A stretch of DNA of 64,000 bases, from NCBI GenBank assembly GCA_017407835.1, contig JAFQVV010000037.1:1-64000 (forward strand). The letters run 5' to 3'. Positions within the stretch are counted from its first letter, which is position 1; each line of letters begins with the position of its first letter. The notes beneath the pieces are model-generated. The model was not told where the DNA came from, ran no database searches, and worked only from the letters and a program-made list of their open reading frames with translations. Made by a program: the position numbers and the translations under genes. The DNA comes from Clostridia bacterium. Its GTDB lineage: Bacteria > Bacillota > Clostridia > Oscillospirales > CAG-272. Of the stretch, positions 44,301 through 51,889 are shown one piece after another.

Positions 44301-44550
44301 CCGATTCCAATCTTGCGCGAATTTCCTCTTCCGAGCAGCCGTTTTCGCGCAGTGCGGCAAGATCATCCTCACTGCCGGGCAGGCGAATGATCTTGATGCG
44401 GCATTCCGAGCCGTCGGTGTCGGTTGCGGCGTATACAACCGAATAGCTGCTTCGTCCCAGCTCACGGTCGAGTGTGAGTCCGCGCAGCAGAGATGCATAT
44501 TCCCGATTAGCCTGTTCTACAGTCATCCTCATTCTATGTACACCATCCAT
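41377..44550 (-). CDS. Membrane pseudokinase fused to four PASTA, one Big2 and a C-terminal LRR_5 domain
   Basis: This ~1057-aa protein has a Hanks-type kinase fold (about 25-310) in which the catalytic HRD is HGN (166-168, HGNLKPSN), DFG is DFA (Asp186) and the glycine loop is GRSSYSVVY. Loss of the catalytic Asp predicts a pseudokinase. A Pro/Ala-rich linker and one transmembrane helix (near LIPVLAAILALLLLFAG) follow, then an acidic Ser/Thr linker, four PASTA modules (e.g. LPKLTGLDYTEAAAKL, LPNVIGMAPDAAIAIL), a Big2 domain (TYTSSNTKVATVDDKG) and LRR_5 repeats (TSIGNSAFENCTHLYSVNLP). It probably senses wall fragments and signals by binding. Start is uncertain: ATG 44550 or 44532. It is monocistronic. 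Confidence 0.88.
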   Translation of the reverse strand: MDGVHRMRMTVEQANREYASLLRGLTLDRELGRSSYSVVYAATDTDGSECRIKIIRLPGSEDDLAALRENGCSEEEIRARLESAMREVVGQIDRLRRLTVPSVMVIEDRRLVRGSSGELVLLVRCEPLTLFDDFARTHDITANDLLNLGIAVCRALGAAAEEGIVHGNLKPSNLFVAADGTVCLADFAEERLLGQALDTVPFDSLLYMPPELQEESTVSSDADLYALGMVLYSLFNNRCAPFLASPNADEAALRRAIVLRNEADELPPPVNADDEVALILARACSFDPSRRYTDPAAFADDLRDCLLDEKDDYVVIPAIGTITEILPLSSGEAPLPAPSAEIPQQSAAFVPPTANPTYAGAAIGAYASAAAYRSNNDAAIRAAQQYAAVPQPGQDIPQQPYPAAAEENDLNLAADAAMLSDIAAPEDGNDDYPPEEESSNMRRLIPVLAAILALLLLFAGVVWGISRLTSIGNPDETEDPSPSSTVNPSDTLTDPIESDPIDPETSTADPSVTVSPDDTTTQSPETTQAPETTAQTPIINETTAPPAAEVKLPKLTGLDYTEAAAKLRELKLHTVTTEVYSDTVAQGKVISQSVAEGTTITEGTTISLTVSLGAETFSVPVLVGLTQEEAEAKLAELSLKADISTRFDSADVGTVLTQDPAVGAKLPAGGSVKLIVSAGPEILSMPNFTGKTRTQAEELIRRHNLTNVLWQSAPSSVYAKDSIYYQSIPVGNNIETDSPITLYISLGAENLSLPNVIGMAPDAAIAILQGCGYTVIPVYEAAAVEQVLSTSPEAGTPLSAGTWVKVIIGDPDGEVALSLHQNTFTLDLGQSVSLGVTGVQDRALTYTSSNTKVATVDDKGQITAHAAGVAVITVTAADGETVSCYVTVSAVNPLFSYSITDGACTITGYLGNAANVTVPDRIDGTPVTAIGASAFAGKSIATISLPATITSIGNSAFENCTHLYSVNLPTSLQTIGSRAFAGCSVLSRISLPAGVVSVGNSAFERCYMLEAVYLPATVTTIGDRAFRYCPSITLYVPSNSPAMTYADEADINYTIIN

Positions 44551-44595
44551 CAGCAATTCACTTCGACAATTGTCAAAGGTTATAATTATATTATA

Positions 44596-44624
44596 ATTAT
44601 AACACAAATTTTCCGGCTTGTCAC
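44596..44624 (-). promoter_or_regulatory. Promoter of the pseudokinase gene
   Basis: On the minus strand GTGACA and a perfect TATAAT are separated by 17 bp. Overlapping TATAAT-like repeats (ttataattatattataattat) follow. Confidence 0.6.
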
Positions 44625-44706
44625 CCCTTTTTTCTCTCTTTTTTCACAAAGTTCATGCGATTTTTTTCGACGAAGAACGATCTGTGGAAAAAAAGGAAAA
44701 AACCTC

Positions 44707-44735
44707 TTGCAAAAATGTGCCGATTTGTGTATAAT
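44707..44735 (+). promoter_or_regulatory. Promoter of the small membrane protein gene
   Basis: TTGCAA and a perfect TATAAT are separated by 17 bp, ~55 bp before the ATG. Confidence 0.7.
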
Positions 44736-44788
44736 GGAAATGTCAAGAAAAATTCGCAAAAGCGAAAAGAAGAAAGGAAATCCCGACT

Positions 44789-45037
44789 ATGGCATCAAAT
44801 TCCATTACTGCGGCATATGAATCCCTGCCCAAGCTTGTCAAAATTTTGATTCAGCTTTTCCTGGGCGGCATCATCGGCGGCATTTACCGCATCATTCGTT
44901 TCGTGGAGACAAAAAATGTGGTAACGCTTGTTGTTGGGTTGCTCTGCACCTTTACGGGGCTTGGCAACGCTGTTGCATGGGTTCTCGACCTGATTACTGA
45001 GCTGCTGTACAACCGCATCACGATTTTGGCTGACTGA
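44789..45037 (+). CDS. Small membrane protein, unknown function
   Basis: This 82-aa protein has two hydrophobic helices (about 20-35 with a GGIIGGIYRI glycine motif, and 45-68) and a short polar C-terminus. Its own promoter, an AAAGGAAA ribosome binding site and a terminator make it a convincing monocistronic gene. The glycine-zipper-like motif suggests oligomerisation in the membrane. I do not recognise a named family; toxin, holin-like or superinfection roles are unproven. Confidence 0.75.
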   Translation: MASNSITAAYESLPKLVKILIQLFLGGIIGGIYRIIRFVETKNVVTLVVGLLCTFTGLGNAVAWVLDLITELLYNRITILAD

Positions 45038-45050
45038 GTTTGCGTAAAAC

Positions 45051-45087
45051 AAAAAAGCACCACTTCGTGCGGAGTGCGTGCTTTTTT
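45051..45087 (+). terminator. Terminator, bidirectional
   Basis: Nested pairing aaaaaagcac / gtgctttttt and cact / agtg with a small bulge. It serves the 82-aa gene and possibly the convergent yitT-like gene. Confidence 0.8.
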
Positions 45088-45128
45088 GTTTTTATTTTGC
45101 CGGGTTTGCTCGGTATTGCATGTTCGCC

Positions 45129-45977
45129 TTATACGCCGAGGAAACCTCTGCCGATGATTTCGCTGCTTGTGGTAATGATGATGAATGAATGGGGATCGAT
45201 TCCCCGGACGCGATTGCGCAGTTTGATCGCTTCCATGCGTTTGCAGACGGTATGAATCATGCTTTTTTCTTCTTTTGTAAACTCACCCACAACCGAATTT
45301 ACCGTTACACCGTGATGAAGGTGCTGCATGATATAGGTAGCAATCTCCTCGCGCTTGGTGGTAATCACAATGAAATATTTGCAGGCATTGAAGCTTTCAA
45401 TCACGCCGTCTACGATAAAGGCCTTGGCAAATAAGCCCAACAGGGAAAACAGGCCGGTTTGGATATCAAACACCACGAATGCGCTTGCGGCAACAACGAA
45501 ATCCACGATCAATAGCGCTTTGCCCACATTCATTTTTGTGAATTTTTTGAGAATCAATGCCGCAATATCGGTCCCGCCCGAGGATGCGTTGCAGCTGAAG
45601 ATCATTGCGGCTCCGATCGAGGTCAAAAGTATGGCGTAGGCTAATTCCAGAAACGGCTGATTTGTCAGCGGAGCGGAGATGGGGGAAAGCTTTTCGAAAA
45701 TATAGGTCAATGCCGAATAGAGCATGCTGCAATACACTGTTTTGATGCCTGTTTTTTTGCCCAGAAACAGGAAGCCCAGCAAGAGCAGTCCGATATTCAA
45801 AATCCAGATCCACGCGGCAGCCGAGATTGGCGTGATTTTGCCCAGAAGCGTTCCTATGCCGCTGACGCCGCCTGTGGTAAATCCGTTGGGAATTTTAAAA
45901 AAATATACGCCGACGGCGATCAGCACGCAGCCCAGATTCATCGACAGAAATTGTAATATTTGATTTTGTTTTTTCAT
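45129..45977 (-). CDS. YitT family membrane protein (DUF2179)
   Basis: This 282-aa protein has five to six transmembrane helices, the family motifs NGFTTGGVSGIGTLLG and CNASSGGTDIAALIL, and a C-terminal soluble DUF2179 domain of ~80 residues (KYFIVITTKREEIATYIMQHLHHGVTV). YitT proteins are common in Bacillota; their transport substrate is not established. GGAGTGA precedes the ATG. A leader ORF starting with TTG at 46119 overlaps its start (see findings). Confidence 0.92.
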   Translation of the reverse strand: MKKQNQILQFLSMNLGCVLIAVGVYFFKIPNGFTTGGVSGIGTLLGKITPISAAAWIWILNIGLLLLGFLFLGKKTGIKTVYCSMLYSALTYIFEKLSPISAPLTNQPFLELAYAILLTSIGAAMIFSCNASSGGTDIAALILKKFTKMNVGKALLIVDFVVAASAFVVFDIQTGLFSLLGLFAKAFIVDGVIESFNACKYFIVITTKREEIATYIMQHLHHGVTVNSVVGEFTKEEKSMIHTVCKRMEAIKLRNRVRGIDPHSFIIITTSSEIIGRGFLGV

Positions 45978-46164
45978 ACAGCATCACTCCGATTTTTTGT
46001 AAGATTTGGGTGATTGAGCAATCAGGCGCGATTTCCATAACGCAATCAACCGGAAGCGAGGGAATGATCTCCCGTCGGCTGATGCGTTGTATTGTATCCT
46101 GTTCATCTGTGTTTGCCAATTCTCCCCCCTATTATACGCATCTGAGATATACCTCCGGACATGC

Positions 46165-46201
46165 AAAAAGGGGAACTGCTCAATGGAGCAGTTCCCCTTT
46201 T
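46165..46201 (-). terminator. Terminator of the symporter transcript
   Basis: The stem aaaaggggaactgctc / gagcagttcccctttt with an AATG loop ends in a T-run on the minus strand. From 46202 to 46348 I see no gene. Confidence 0.88.
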
Positions 46202-46348
46202 GTGTTTGCAGTTAAATTGTCAGGTACCCAAGCCCGGAGATTTTGCAAAAAATTCGTTTTTCTTGAACCTTGTGTCATAAATCAACATGTGCTGATGTGT
46301 TGCGCCGCGCACGCTGATTGTCTACAGAACGCAGTTGGTTTGTATGCG

Positions 46349-47716
46349 TTAATGTGTTTGCGAGATGTCATGAAAATGTGCTTTTGTCAATGTGCTGACC
46401 ACTTTATACAGACCGATAACGCCGATGAGATTGGGGATTGCCATCAGTCCGTTCATGGTTTCCGAAATGCCCCAGATCAAATCAAGACTGCCCACGGCGC
46501 CGATGAATACAACGCAAACATAGATACAGCGATAGATCCAAACGGCATATTTGCACTTGCCGAATAAGTATTCAGCGCTGACTTCGCCGTAATATGCCCA
46601 GCCCAATATAGTGGAAAGGGCAAAAAACACAGTGGACAGCATGACAATGATTTTTCCGATCCCGGGGAGAATGGAATTAAAGGCGGCAATGCTGAGTGCC
46701 GAGCCTTCGAATTCACCGGTGTTCCATAGTCCGCTGGTCAAAATGACCAGTGCTGAGAGCGTACAAATAACGATGGTGGTGAAAAAGACCTCGAACATGC
46801 CCCAAAGTCCTTGCTTAACGGGATCTTTGGTACTGGATGCCGCATGTGCGATGGGGGCACTTCCAAGTCCTGCCTCGTTGGAGAAAACACCGCGGGCAAA
46901 TCCGTAATGCATGGCGAGCATGATGCCGTATCCCGCCGCACCGCCCGTAGCGGCACGGAAATTGAATGCTTCCTTGAAAATCAACGCAAATGCTGCGGGA
47001 ATCTTCTCAATATTCACAATCAGTGCGATAATCGAGCAGACGACATAGAAAACCGCCATGAACGGAACCAGCCTTTCATTAACCGAGGCAATGCGGCGCA
47101 TTCCGCCCAAAATCACGGCGGCAGCTATCCCAACCAATACAATCCCCGTTATCCACGGTTTGATATTGAGTGTGCTTTGCAGAGCGACCGCGATGGAGTT
47201 GGACTGTGTTGCATTTCCCGTGCCAAGGCAGGCGATCATGGCGAAGACGGCAAACAGTGCGGCCAGCCATTTGAGCCCCAGACCATTTTTGATGTAATAC
47301 ATCGGGCCGCCGATCCATTCGCCCTTTTCATTTTTTTCACGATATTTCAGCGAAAGAACGATTTCCGCATATTTTGTGATCATGCCGAGCAATGCGCTGA
47401 TCCACATCCAGAACACCGCACCCGGTCCGCCTGATACGATTGCTGTGGCAAGTCCCGCGATACTTCCGGTGCCGATTGTCCCCGCCATCGCTGTTGCGAC
47501 AGCCTGAAAAGGGCTTAATCCCGCTTGATCGGTTTGATGCTGGCTTTTGGAAAAAACACCGAGAATGGTACTTTTTATCATATAGCCAAACCGTCGGAAC
47601 TGAAAAAAACCTGTTTTTACGGATAGAAACAAACCGGTTCCGATCAAAAGTGCCAGCATGATCGGTCCCCAGACAATGTTGTTGATTTCTGTAGTGATTG
47701 TTTTGATGATTTCCAT
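46349..47716 (-). CDS. Sodium:alanine symporter (AGCS) family amino-acid transporter
   Basis: This 455-aa protein has ~11 transmembrane helices and the AGCS hallmarks: GTGLFLSVKTGFFQFRRF near the N-terminus, ATAMAGTIGTGSIAGLATAIVSGGPGAVFWMW, and GFARGVFSNEAGLGSAPIAHAA. Members import alanine, glycine or glutamine with Na+. ATG 47716 is chosen because AAAGGTGTG lies upstream; the longer frame runs into the regulator gene. It follows the Lrp-type regulator gene by 36 bp and both probably share one transcript and one control circuit. Confidence 0.93.
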   Translation of the reverse strand: MEIIKTITTEINNIVWGPIMLALLIGTGLFLSVKTGFFQFRRFGYMIKSTILGVFSKSQHQTDQAGLSPFQAVATAMAGTIGTGSIAGLATAIVSGGPGAVFWMWISALLGMITKYAEIVLSLKYREKNEKGEWIGGPMYYIKNGLGLKWLAALFAVFAMIACLGTGNATQSNSIAVALQSTLNIKPWITGIVLVGIAAAVILGGMRRIASVNERLVPFMAVFYVVCSIIALIVNIEKIPAAFALIFKEAFNFRAATGGAAGYGIMLAMHYGFARGVFSNEAGLGSAPIAHAASSTKDPVKQGLWGMFEVFFTTIVICTLSALVILTSGLWNTGEFEGSALSIAAFNSILPGIGKIIVMLSTVFFALSTILGWAYYGEVSAEYLFGKCKYAVWIYRCIYVCVVFIGAVGSLDLIWGISETMNGLMAIPNLIGVIGLYKVVSTLTKAHFHDISQTH

Positions 47717-47752
47717 AGTTTTGCACACCTTTGTCTCAAGATATATCTTCAA

Positions 47753-48220
47753 TTAAGTCCAATCAGTTTCTCTGTTGGGAAGCATGCATACATCCCGTTT
47801 GTTTGTGGAAAGCACAACCGATGTGCGTGTCAGCGATACGCCGCTGATGGACTTTATGTAGTTGAGAATACTCTCCAGTGTTTTTCCGTTTCCGGTTACA
47901 ACCTTGACAATGAAATCAAAGTCTCCCGCGATGTAATAGCATTCGGTGATGGAAGCATTTTCATGAATGCTTTTGACAAATTCTTCATAATACTTGGGAT
48001 GCTCCAGCCTGATGCTGATAAAGGCAGTCAGATCTCTTCCCAATGCACGTTGGCTGATCAGTGTGGTGTATTGTTCGATAATCCCTGAGCTTTCAAGTTT
48101 TTTTATCCGTTCAATAACGGCTGATGTGGACAGGTTGATTTTTGCTCCGATATTGGTTGCGTTTTCGCGCGCGTTTTCCTTGAGACAACACAAAATTTGA
48201 TAATCGATTTCATCCAGCAT
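47753..48220 (-). CDS. Lrp/AsnC family transcriptional regulator
   Basis: This 155-aa protein has an N-terminal winged helix-turn-helix (MLDEIDYQILCCLKENARENATNIGAKINLSTSAVIERIKKLE) and a C-terminal RAM/AsnC ligand-binding domain (ITECYYIAGDFDFIVKVVTGNG). ATG 48220 follows a near-perfect GGAGGTGATC site. Lrp/AsnC proteins sense amino acids and control transport or metabolism; the adjacent AGCS symporter is the obvious target. Confidence 0.92.
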   Translation of the reverse strand: MLDEIDYQILCCLKENARENATNIGAKINLSTSAVIERIKKLESSGIIEQYTTLISQRALGRDLTAFISIRLEHPKYYEEFVKSIHENASITECYYIAGDFDFIVKVVTGNGKTLESILNYIKSISGVSLTRTSVVLSTNKRDVCMLPNRETDWT

Positions 48221-48241
48221 ACGATCACCTCCATGCGTATC

Positions 48242-48270
48242 ATTATACAACTTCACCGCATAAAAGTAAA
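48242..48270 (-). promoter_or_regulatory. Promoter of the Lrp-symporter operon
   Basis: On the minus strand TTTACT and a perfect TATAAT are separated by 17 bp, close enough to the gene for autoregulation. From 48271 to 48486 I see no gene. Confidence 0.6.
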
Positions 48271-48486
48271 TACCCCCGAAAATCTCCCCCAATAATTTTT
48301 CCCAAACGACATAAATAGGGAAAATTTTCATTTTTTGTCCTTTGTGAAGGTCGATAGACAGAAAATTTTATGTTTGCGGATCAGACCACAGCATTCCGCA
48401 TTTTTCCGATTTGAGCCAAAACCGCCGATGCGCGGATGCGCTGTGCGGGCAGAGTCTCTGCCAATGTGTGCGATATGCAAAAACAA

Positions 48487-48519
48487 CAAGGGTACCGCGC
48501 CGGTTGGCGCGACACCCTT
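48487..48519 (-). terminator. Terminator of the trkA-trkH operon
   Basis: The stem aagggt-ccgcgcc / ggcgcg-acccttg with a GGTT loop is followed on the minus strand by TTGTTGTTTTT. Confidence 0.75.
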
Positions 48520-48528
48520 GGGGCGTGA

Positions 48529-49971
48529 TTATTTTTTGATCCAGCTGCGTGGAGAGAGGGCGAGAATGAGCGGAAAAATCTCCAGTCTGCCCAAGAGCAT
48601 CGCCATGGACAGCACCAGCTTGGAGAAGCCCGAATAGGCGGCAAAGCTGCCCGTGGGACCAACCATGGCAAAGCCGGGGCCGACATTATTGAAGCAGGTT
48701 ACCGCCGCTGAGAAATTGGTCTCAAATCCGAACGGTTCGGGTGAGATGAGCAGGAACACGGCGAATATGCAGATCATGTAAATGACAAAATACGTGCTGA
48801 CACTGCCGAGGGTTGATGTATCTACCGATTTTCCTTCAAAGCGGACGGTGCTGACTGAGCGGGGATGCAGCATTCGGCGAAATTCTCGCCCCACCATTTT
48901 GACCAGCATGATGGCGCGGGACATTTTGAGACCGCCTGCCGTCGATCCCGCACAGCCGCCGATGAACAGCAGCAGAAACAGAATCCCTTTGGATAACCCG
49001 GGCCAGAGGTTAAAGTCTGCGGTGGAATACCCGGTAGTGGAGATAATGGAGGCAACCTGAAATGCCGAGTGGCGCAGTGCCTCTCCCGCACTGCCGAATT
49101 GGGGCAGGATGTTGAACAGAATGACGACGGTCGAGACAGCCACAATGCCGATATAGCACCACAGCTCGCCCGAGCGGAGGGCCGAGCGGGCACGGCGGAC
49201 GAGAATGAGGTAATAGAGATTGAAGTTAACGCCGAAGATCAGCATGAAAACAGTGATTACCCATTGCAGGTAGGGACTGTAGCCCGCAATGCTGTCAGCT
49301 TTGATACCGAATCCGCCCGTACCCGCTGTGGCGAAAGCGTGCACAATGCTTTCAAACAGAGACATTCCGCCAAAGAGCAGAAAGGCGATCTGGACAAGCG
49401 TCATTGCGATATAGATGATGTAGAGAATTTTTGCCGTATCTTTGACACGGGGAACCAGTTTGCCCACAACAGGCCCGGGCATCTCTGCCCGTACGATATG
49501 GATCGAACGGTCGGCGAGGTTGGGGATAATCGCCATGATAAAGATCAGCACACCCATGCCGCCGATCCAGTGGGTGAAGCTGCGCCAGAACAGAATACCG
49601 TGGCTGAGGGATTCCACATCGGTCAGAATGGAGGCACCCGTTGTGGTCAGACCGCTGACCGATTCAAAGAAGGCATCAATAAAGGATGGAATCTCTCCCG
49701 AAAGGAAGAAGGGCAGTGCACCGAGCAGTGCGGTCAGGAGCCATCCCAGCGCAACAATGGCAAAGCCCTCGCGCGCGTAAATGACATCGCTGCTCGGACG
49801 GGAGAGCCGTGTCAGTGCACCGGAAAGTGCCAATGCAATAGCGATGGTGATCAGAAAACTCCAGCCGCAGGATTCGAGATAAATCAGCGATACCAGTGCG
49901 GGCAGAAGAAGCAAAACGGCAGCTGCAAGAGAAATGCGGCCGACGGTATAAAAAACCATGCGTCGATTCAT
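48529..49971 (-). CDS. trkH: Potassium uptake protein TrkH/KtrB family
   Basis: This 480-aa membrane protein has the four-fold M1-P-M2 layout of Trk/Ktr translocating subunits. The selectivity-filter regions SGLTTTGASIL, TAGTGGFGI, STTGYSTADF and CFNNVGPGFA each contain the conserved Gly. With TrkA it forms a gated K+ channel or symporter. It starts 30 bp after trkA with an AAGGAT site, so it is the second gene of the operon. Confidence 0.94.
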   Translation of the reverse strand: MNRRMVFYTVGRISLAAAVLLLLPALVSLIYLESCGWSFLITIAIALALSGALTRLSRPSSDVIYAREGFAIVALGWLLTALLGALPFFLSGEIPSFIDAFFESVSGLTTTGASILTDVESLSHGILFWRSFTHWIGGMGVLIFIMAIIPNLADRSIHIVRAEMPGPVVGKLVPRVKDTAKILYIIYIAMTLVQIAFLLFGGMSLFESIVHAFATAGTGGFGIKADSIAGYSPYLQWVITVFMLIFGVNFNLYYLILVRRARSALRSGELWCYIGIVAVSTVVILFNILPQFGSAGEALRHSAFQVASIISTTGYSTADFNLWPGLSKGILFLLLFIGGCAGSTAGGLKMSRAIMLVKMVGREFRRMLHPRSVSTVRFEGKSVDTSTLGSVSTYFVIYMICIFAVFLLISPEPFGFETNFSAAVTCFNNVGPGFAMVGPTGSFAAYSGFSKLVLSMAMLLGRLEIFPLILALSPRSWIKK

Positions 49972-50001
49972 AGGAAAATCCTTTCTGCGAGCCGGTGTGA
50001 A

Positions 50002-51375
50002 TTAGCGGCGAATAATATCCGAGAGTTCATTGAGACGATGGTCTGCCGAGAGCACAATGACGCGGTCACCGGGCTGGATAGTGTCGGCACCTGTCGGAAT
50101 AATGGTGCGCCGTCCGCGAATGATGCCTGCAATGAGGACACCGGGCAGAAGTCCGTGAGTTTGCTGCAGTTCGACGATGGGAATATTGGCATAGGGGAAA
50201 TTTGGCATGACGCGGAATTCCAGCATCTCAGCCCGATCATCCATGATGCGGTAGAGCGACTCGACGCTGCTGCCTTCGGTATTCTGCAGAGCACGGGCGT
50301 AGCGGGTAAGAATACCGGCAATGGTTTTTTTCGGAGAAACAATGCAGTCAAGACCAAGCTTGTCGGCAAGCGAGGCAAGCTCGTTGCGATTTACTTTGGC
50401 AATTACCTTGGGGACCTCCTGGGAGGCGGCAAAGATGGAGATCAAAATGTTTTCCTCGTCTGATCCTGTCAGTGAGACAAAGGCATCGACCGAGCGGAGC
50501 CCCTCTTCAAGCAGCGCTTCCTGTCCTGTGCCGTCAGCATGGATGAGCACTGCCCCTGGCAGATTTGCCGAGAGCTCAGCGCAGCGGTCGCGGTCGCGTT
50601 CGATGATTTTGACCGAGTTGCCTCCCGTCAGCAGCAGGCGGGAGAGATAGTATGCGGTGCGCGAGCCGCCGAGTACCATCACATTGCGTGCCTGCTTCTG
50701 CAGAATGCCAAGCTGGCGCAGCAGCTTTTGGATTTCGTTGGGTGCGGCGGTCAGTGCGATGCGGTCACCTGCGCGCAGAACGAAGGTGCCGGAGGGGATG
50801 ATCAATTCATTTTCGCGCTGAACGGCACAAATCAGAAATTTGGCGGCATAACGGCGGCGCAGCTCACTCAGAGCCATGCCGTCAAGGGGGGAGTCGGATT
50901 TGAGCCAAAGCTCAATCAGCTCAAAGCTGCCTCCCGCGAAGGTTTCGATATGCGCCGCACTGGGCAGCTTAAGAATATTGTACAGTTCATGTGCTGTCTG
51001 AAGCTCAGGATTGATTGCCATCGACAGCTCAAGCTGCTGGCAGAGATAGCCCAGACTTCTGTCGTTGTATTCGGGATTGCGGATGCGGGCGATGGTATGC
51101 TTTGCCCCCATGCGGCGGGCAAGGAAACAGGAGAGCATGTTTGTCTCGTCCGAACCTGTGACAGCGACAAAAAGATCACAGCGCTCAACCCCCGCTTCGG
51201 AGAGGGTATCGTTGTCGGAGCCGTTGCCGCAGACGCACATGGCATCGTAAATATTGTTGATTTCCTCTACTGCAGAAGCCGAACGGTCAACGGCGACAAC
51301 ATCGTGCCCTTCTTTGACCAGATTTTCGACAATGGTGGTGCCGATTTTTCCGCAGCCGACAATGATAATTTTCAT
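50002..51375 (-). CDS. trkA: Trk system potassium regulatory protein TrkA
   Basis: This 457-aa cytoplasmic protein has two RCK_N Rossmann domains (MKIIIVGCGKIGTTIVENL and NVMVLGGSRTAYYLSRLLL) and two RCK_C domains ending in RTIIPTGADTIQPGDRVIVL. It is a full-length two-repeat TrkA that binds nucleotides and gates TrkH. GGAGGA lies 9 bp upstream of the ATG, and a promoter lies 34 bp upstream. Confidence 0.94.
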   Translation of the reverse strand: MKIIIVGCGKIGTTIVENLVKEGHDVVAVDRSASAVEEINNIYDAMCVCGNGSDNDTLSEAGVERCDLFVAVTGSDETNMLSCFLARRMGAKHTIARIRNPEYNDRSLGYLCQQLELSMAINPELQTAHELYNILKLPSAAHIETFAGGSFELIELWLKSDSPLDGMALSELRRRYAAKFLICAVQRENELIIPSGTFVLRAGDRIALTAAPNEIQKLLRQLGILQKQARNVMVLGGSRTAYYLSRLLLTGGNSVKIIERDRDRCAELSANLPGAVLIHADGTGQEALLEEGLRSVDAFVSLTGSDEENILISIFAASQEVPKVIAKVNRNELASLADKLGLDCIVSPKKTIAGILTRYARALQNTEGSSVESLYRIMDDRAEMLEFRVMPNFPYANIPIVELQQTHGLLPGVLIAGIIRGRRTIIPTGADTIQPGDRVIVLSADHRLNELSDIIRR

Positions 51376-51408
51376 CCGCAGGATCCTCCGATTTTATCGT
51401 ATGGGGTT

Positions 51409-51437
51409 ATTATACCATAAATCTTTCCAAAACGCAA
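51409..51437 (-). promoter_or_regulatory. Promoter of the trkA-trkH operon
   Basis: On the minus strand TTGCGT and a perfect TATAAT are separated by 17 bp. Confidence 0.65.
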
Positions 51438-51611
51438 GGGTGCAGTAAGATTGGTCGCTTGTGCGAAACGGTGAGTGTGCCGTACTGGGGGGACACCGTC
51501 CGGATTGCCGAGGTGCATCTACGGGCATGATATTACTGGCCGAAACCGAATAATTTATGCGGACACATAAACAGGGCTGATTGCAGGAGATAAGAAGTCT
51601 GTATTTTTCGA

Positions 51612-51640
51612 TTGACAAACGGGCATTTTTTTGATATACT
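51612..51640 (+). promoter_or_regulatory. Promoter of the structured RNA/CDF transcript
   Basis: A perfect TTGACA and TATACT are separated by 17 bp. Confidence 0.75.
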
Positions 51641-51646
51641 AAGACT

Positions 51647-51837
51647 CGGAACAAGAACCCGCGTCGGTTCTTTGTGCACGATCAAGTGCATATGCTCAGG
51701 ATAGCATGCTTGCCTATGCAGCGCTCTCCGCAAAATAACTGAACAGATTCGAGTATTGCTCGGGATCGGGTCACGCAAGTGACAGTGGGTAATCATACAC
51801 ACGGGACAGGAAAACATGTTGCTGTCCCGTGTTTTTT
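51647..51837 (+). ncRNA. Structured RNA ending in an intrinsic terminator, upstream of the CDF exporter
   Basis: About 190 nt from the predicted start contain several possible helices: cgga/tccg closing a branched region (51647-51730) with hairpins agaacc-ggttct, tgcac-gtgca and atgct-agcat; then cgag-tattg-ctcg; then gtcac-gcaa-gtgac with a GNRA loop. The last element is a strong terminator, acacgggacag / ctgtcccgtgt plus TTTTTT (51799-51837), only 53 bp before the exporter gene. It is either a metal- or ligand-responsive attenuator or a stand-alone RNA (size like 6S RNA). It does not match the yybP-ykoY or NiCo consensus as I remember them. Confidence 0.55.
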
Positions 51838-51889
51838 CTTTGCACGATATCACCATACAGGGAAAGAAAGGAAGAATGAAAAGTTGGGT

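Noticed and set aside
49069..50463. 464-codon frame antisense to trkH/trkA
   Set aside because: Spans parts of two certain genes and carries no motif or start signal.
51647..51837. yybP-ykoY (Mn2+) or NiCo riboswitch
   Set aside because: The conserved loop sequences I would expect are absent; kept as an unassigned structured RNA.
51779..51889. N-terminal extension of the CDF protein from GTG 51779
   Set aside because: It would translate through a strong intrinsic terminator and gives a non-homologous Cys/His-rich stretch.
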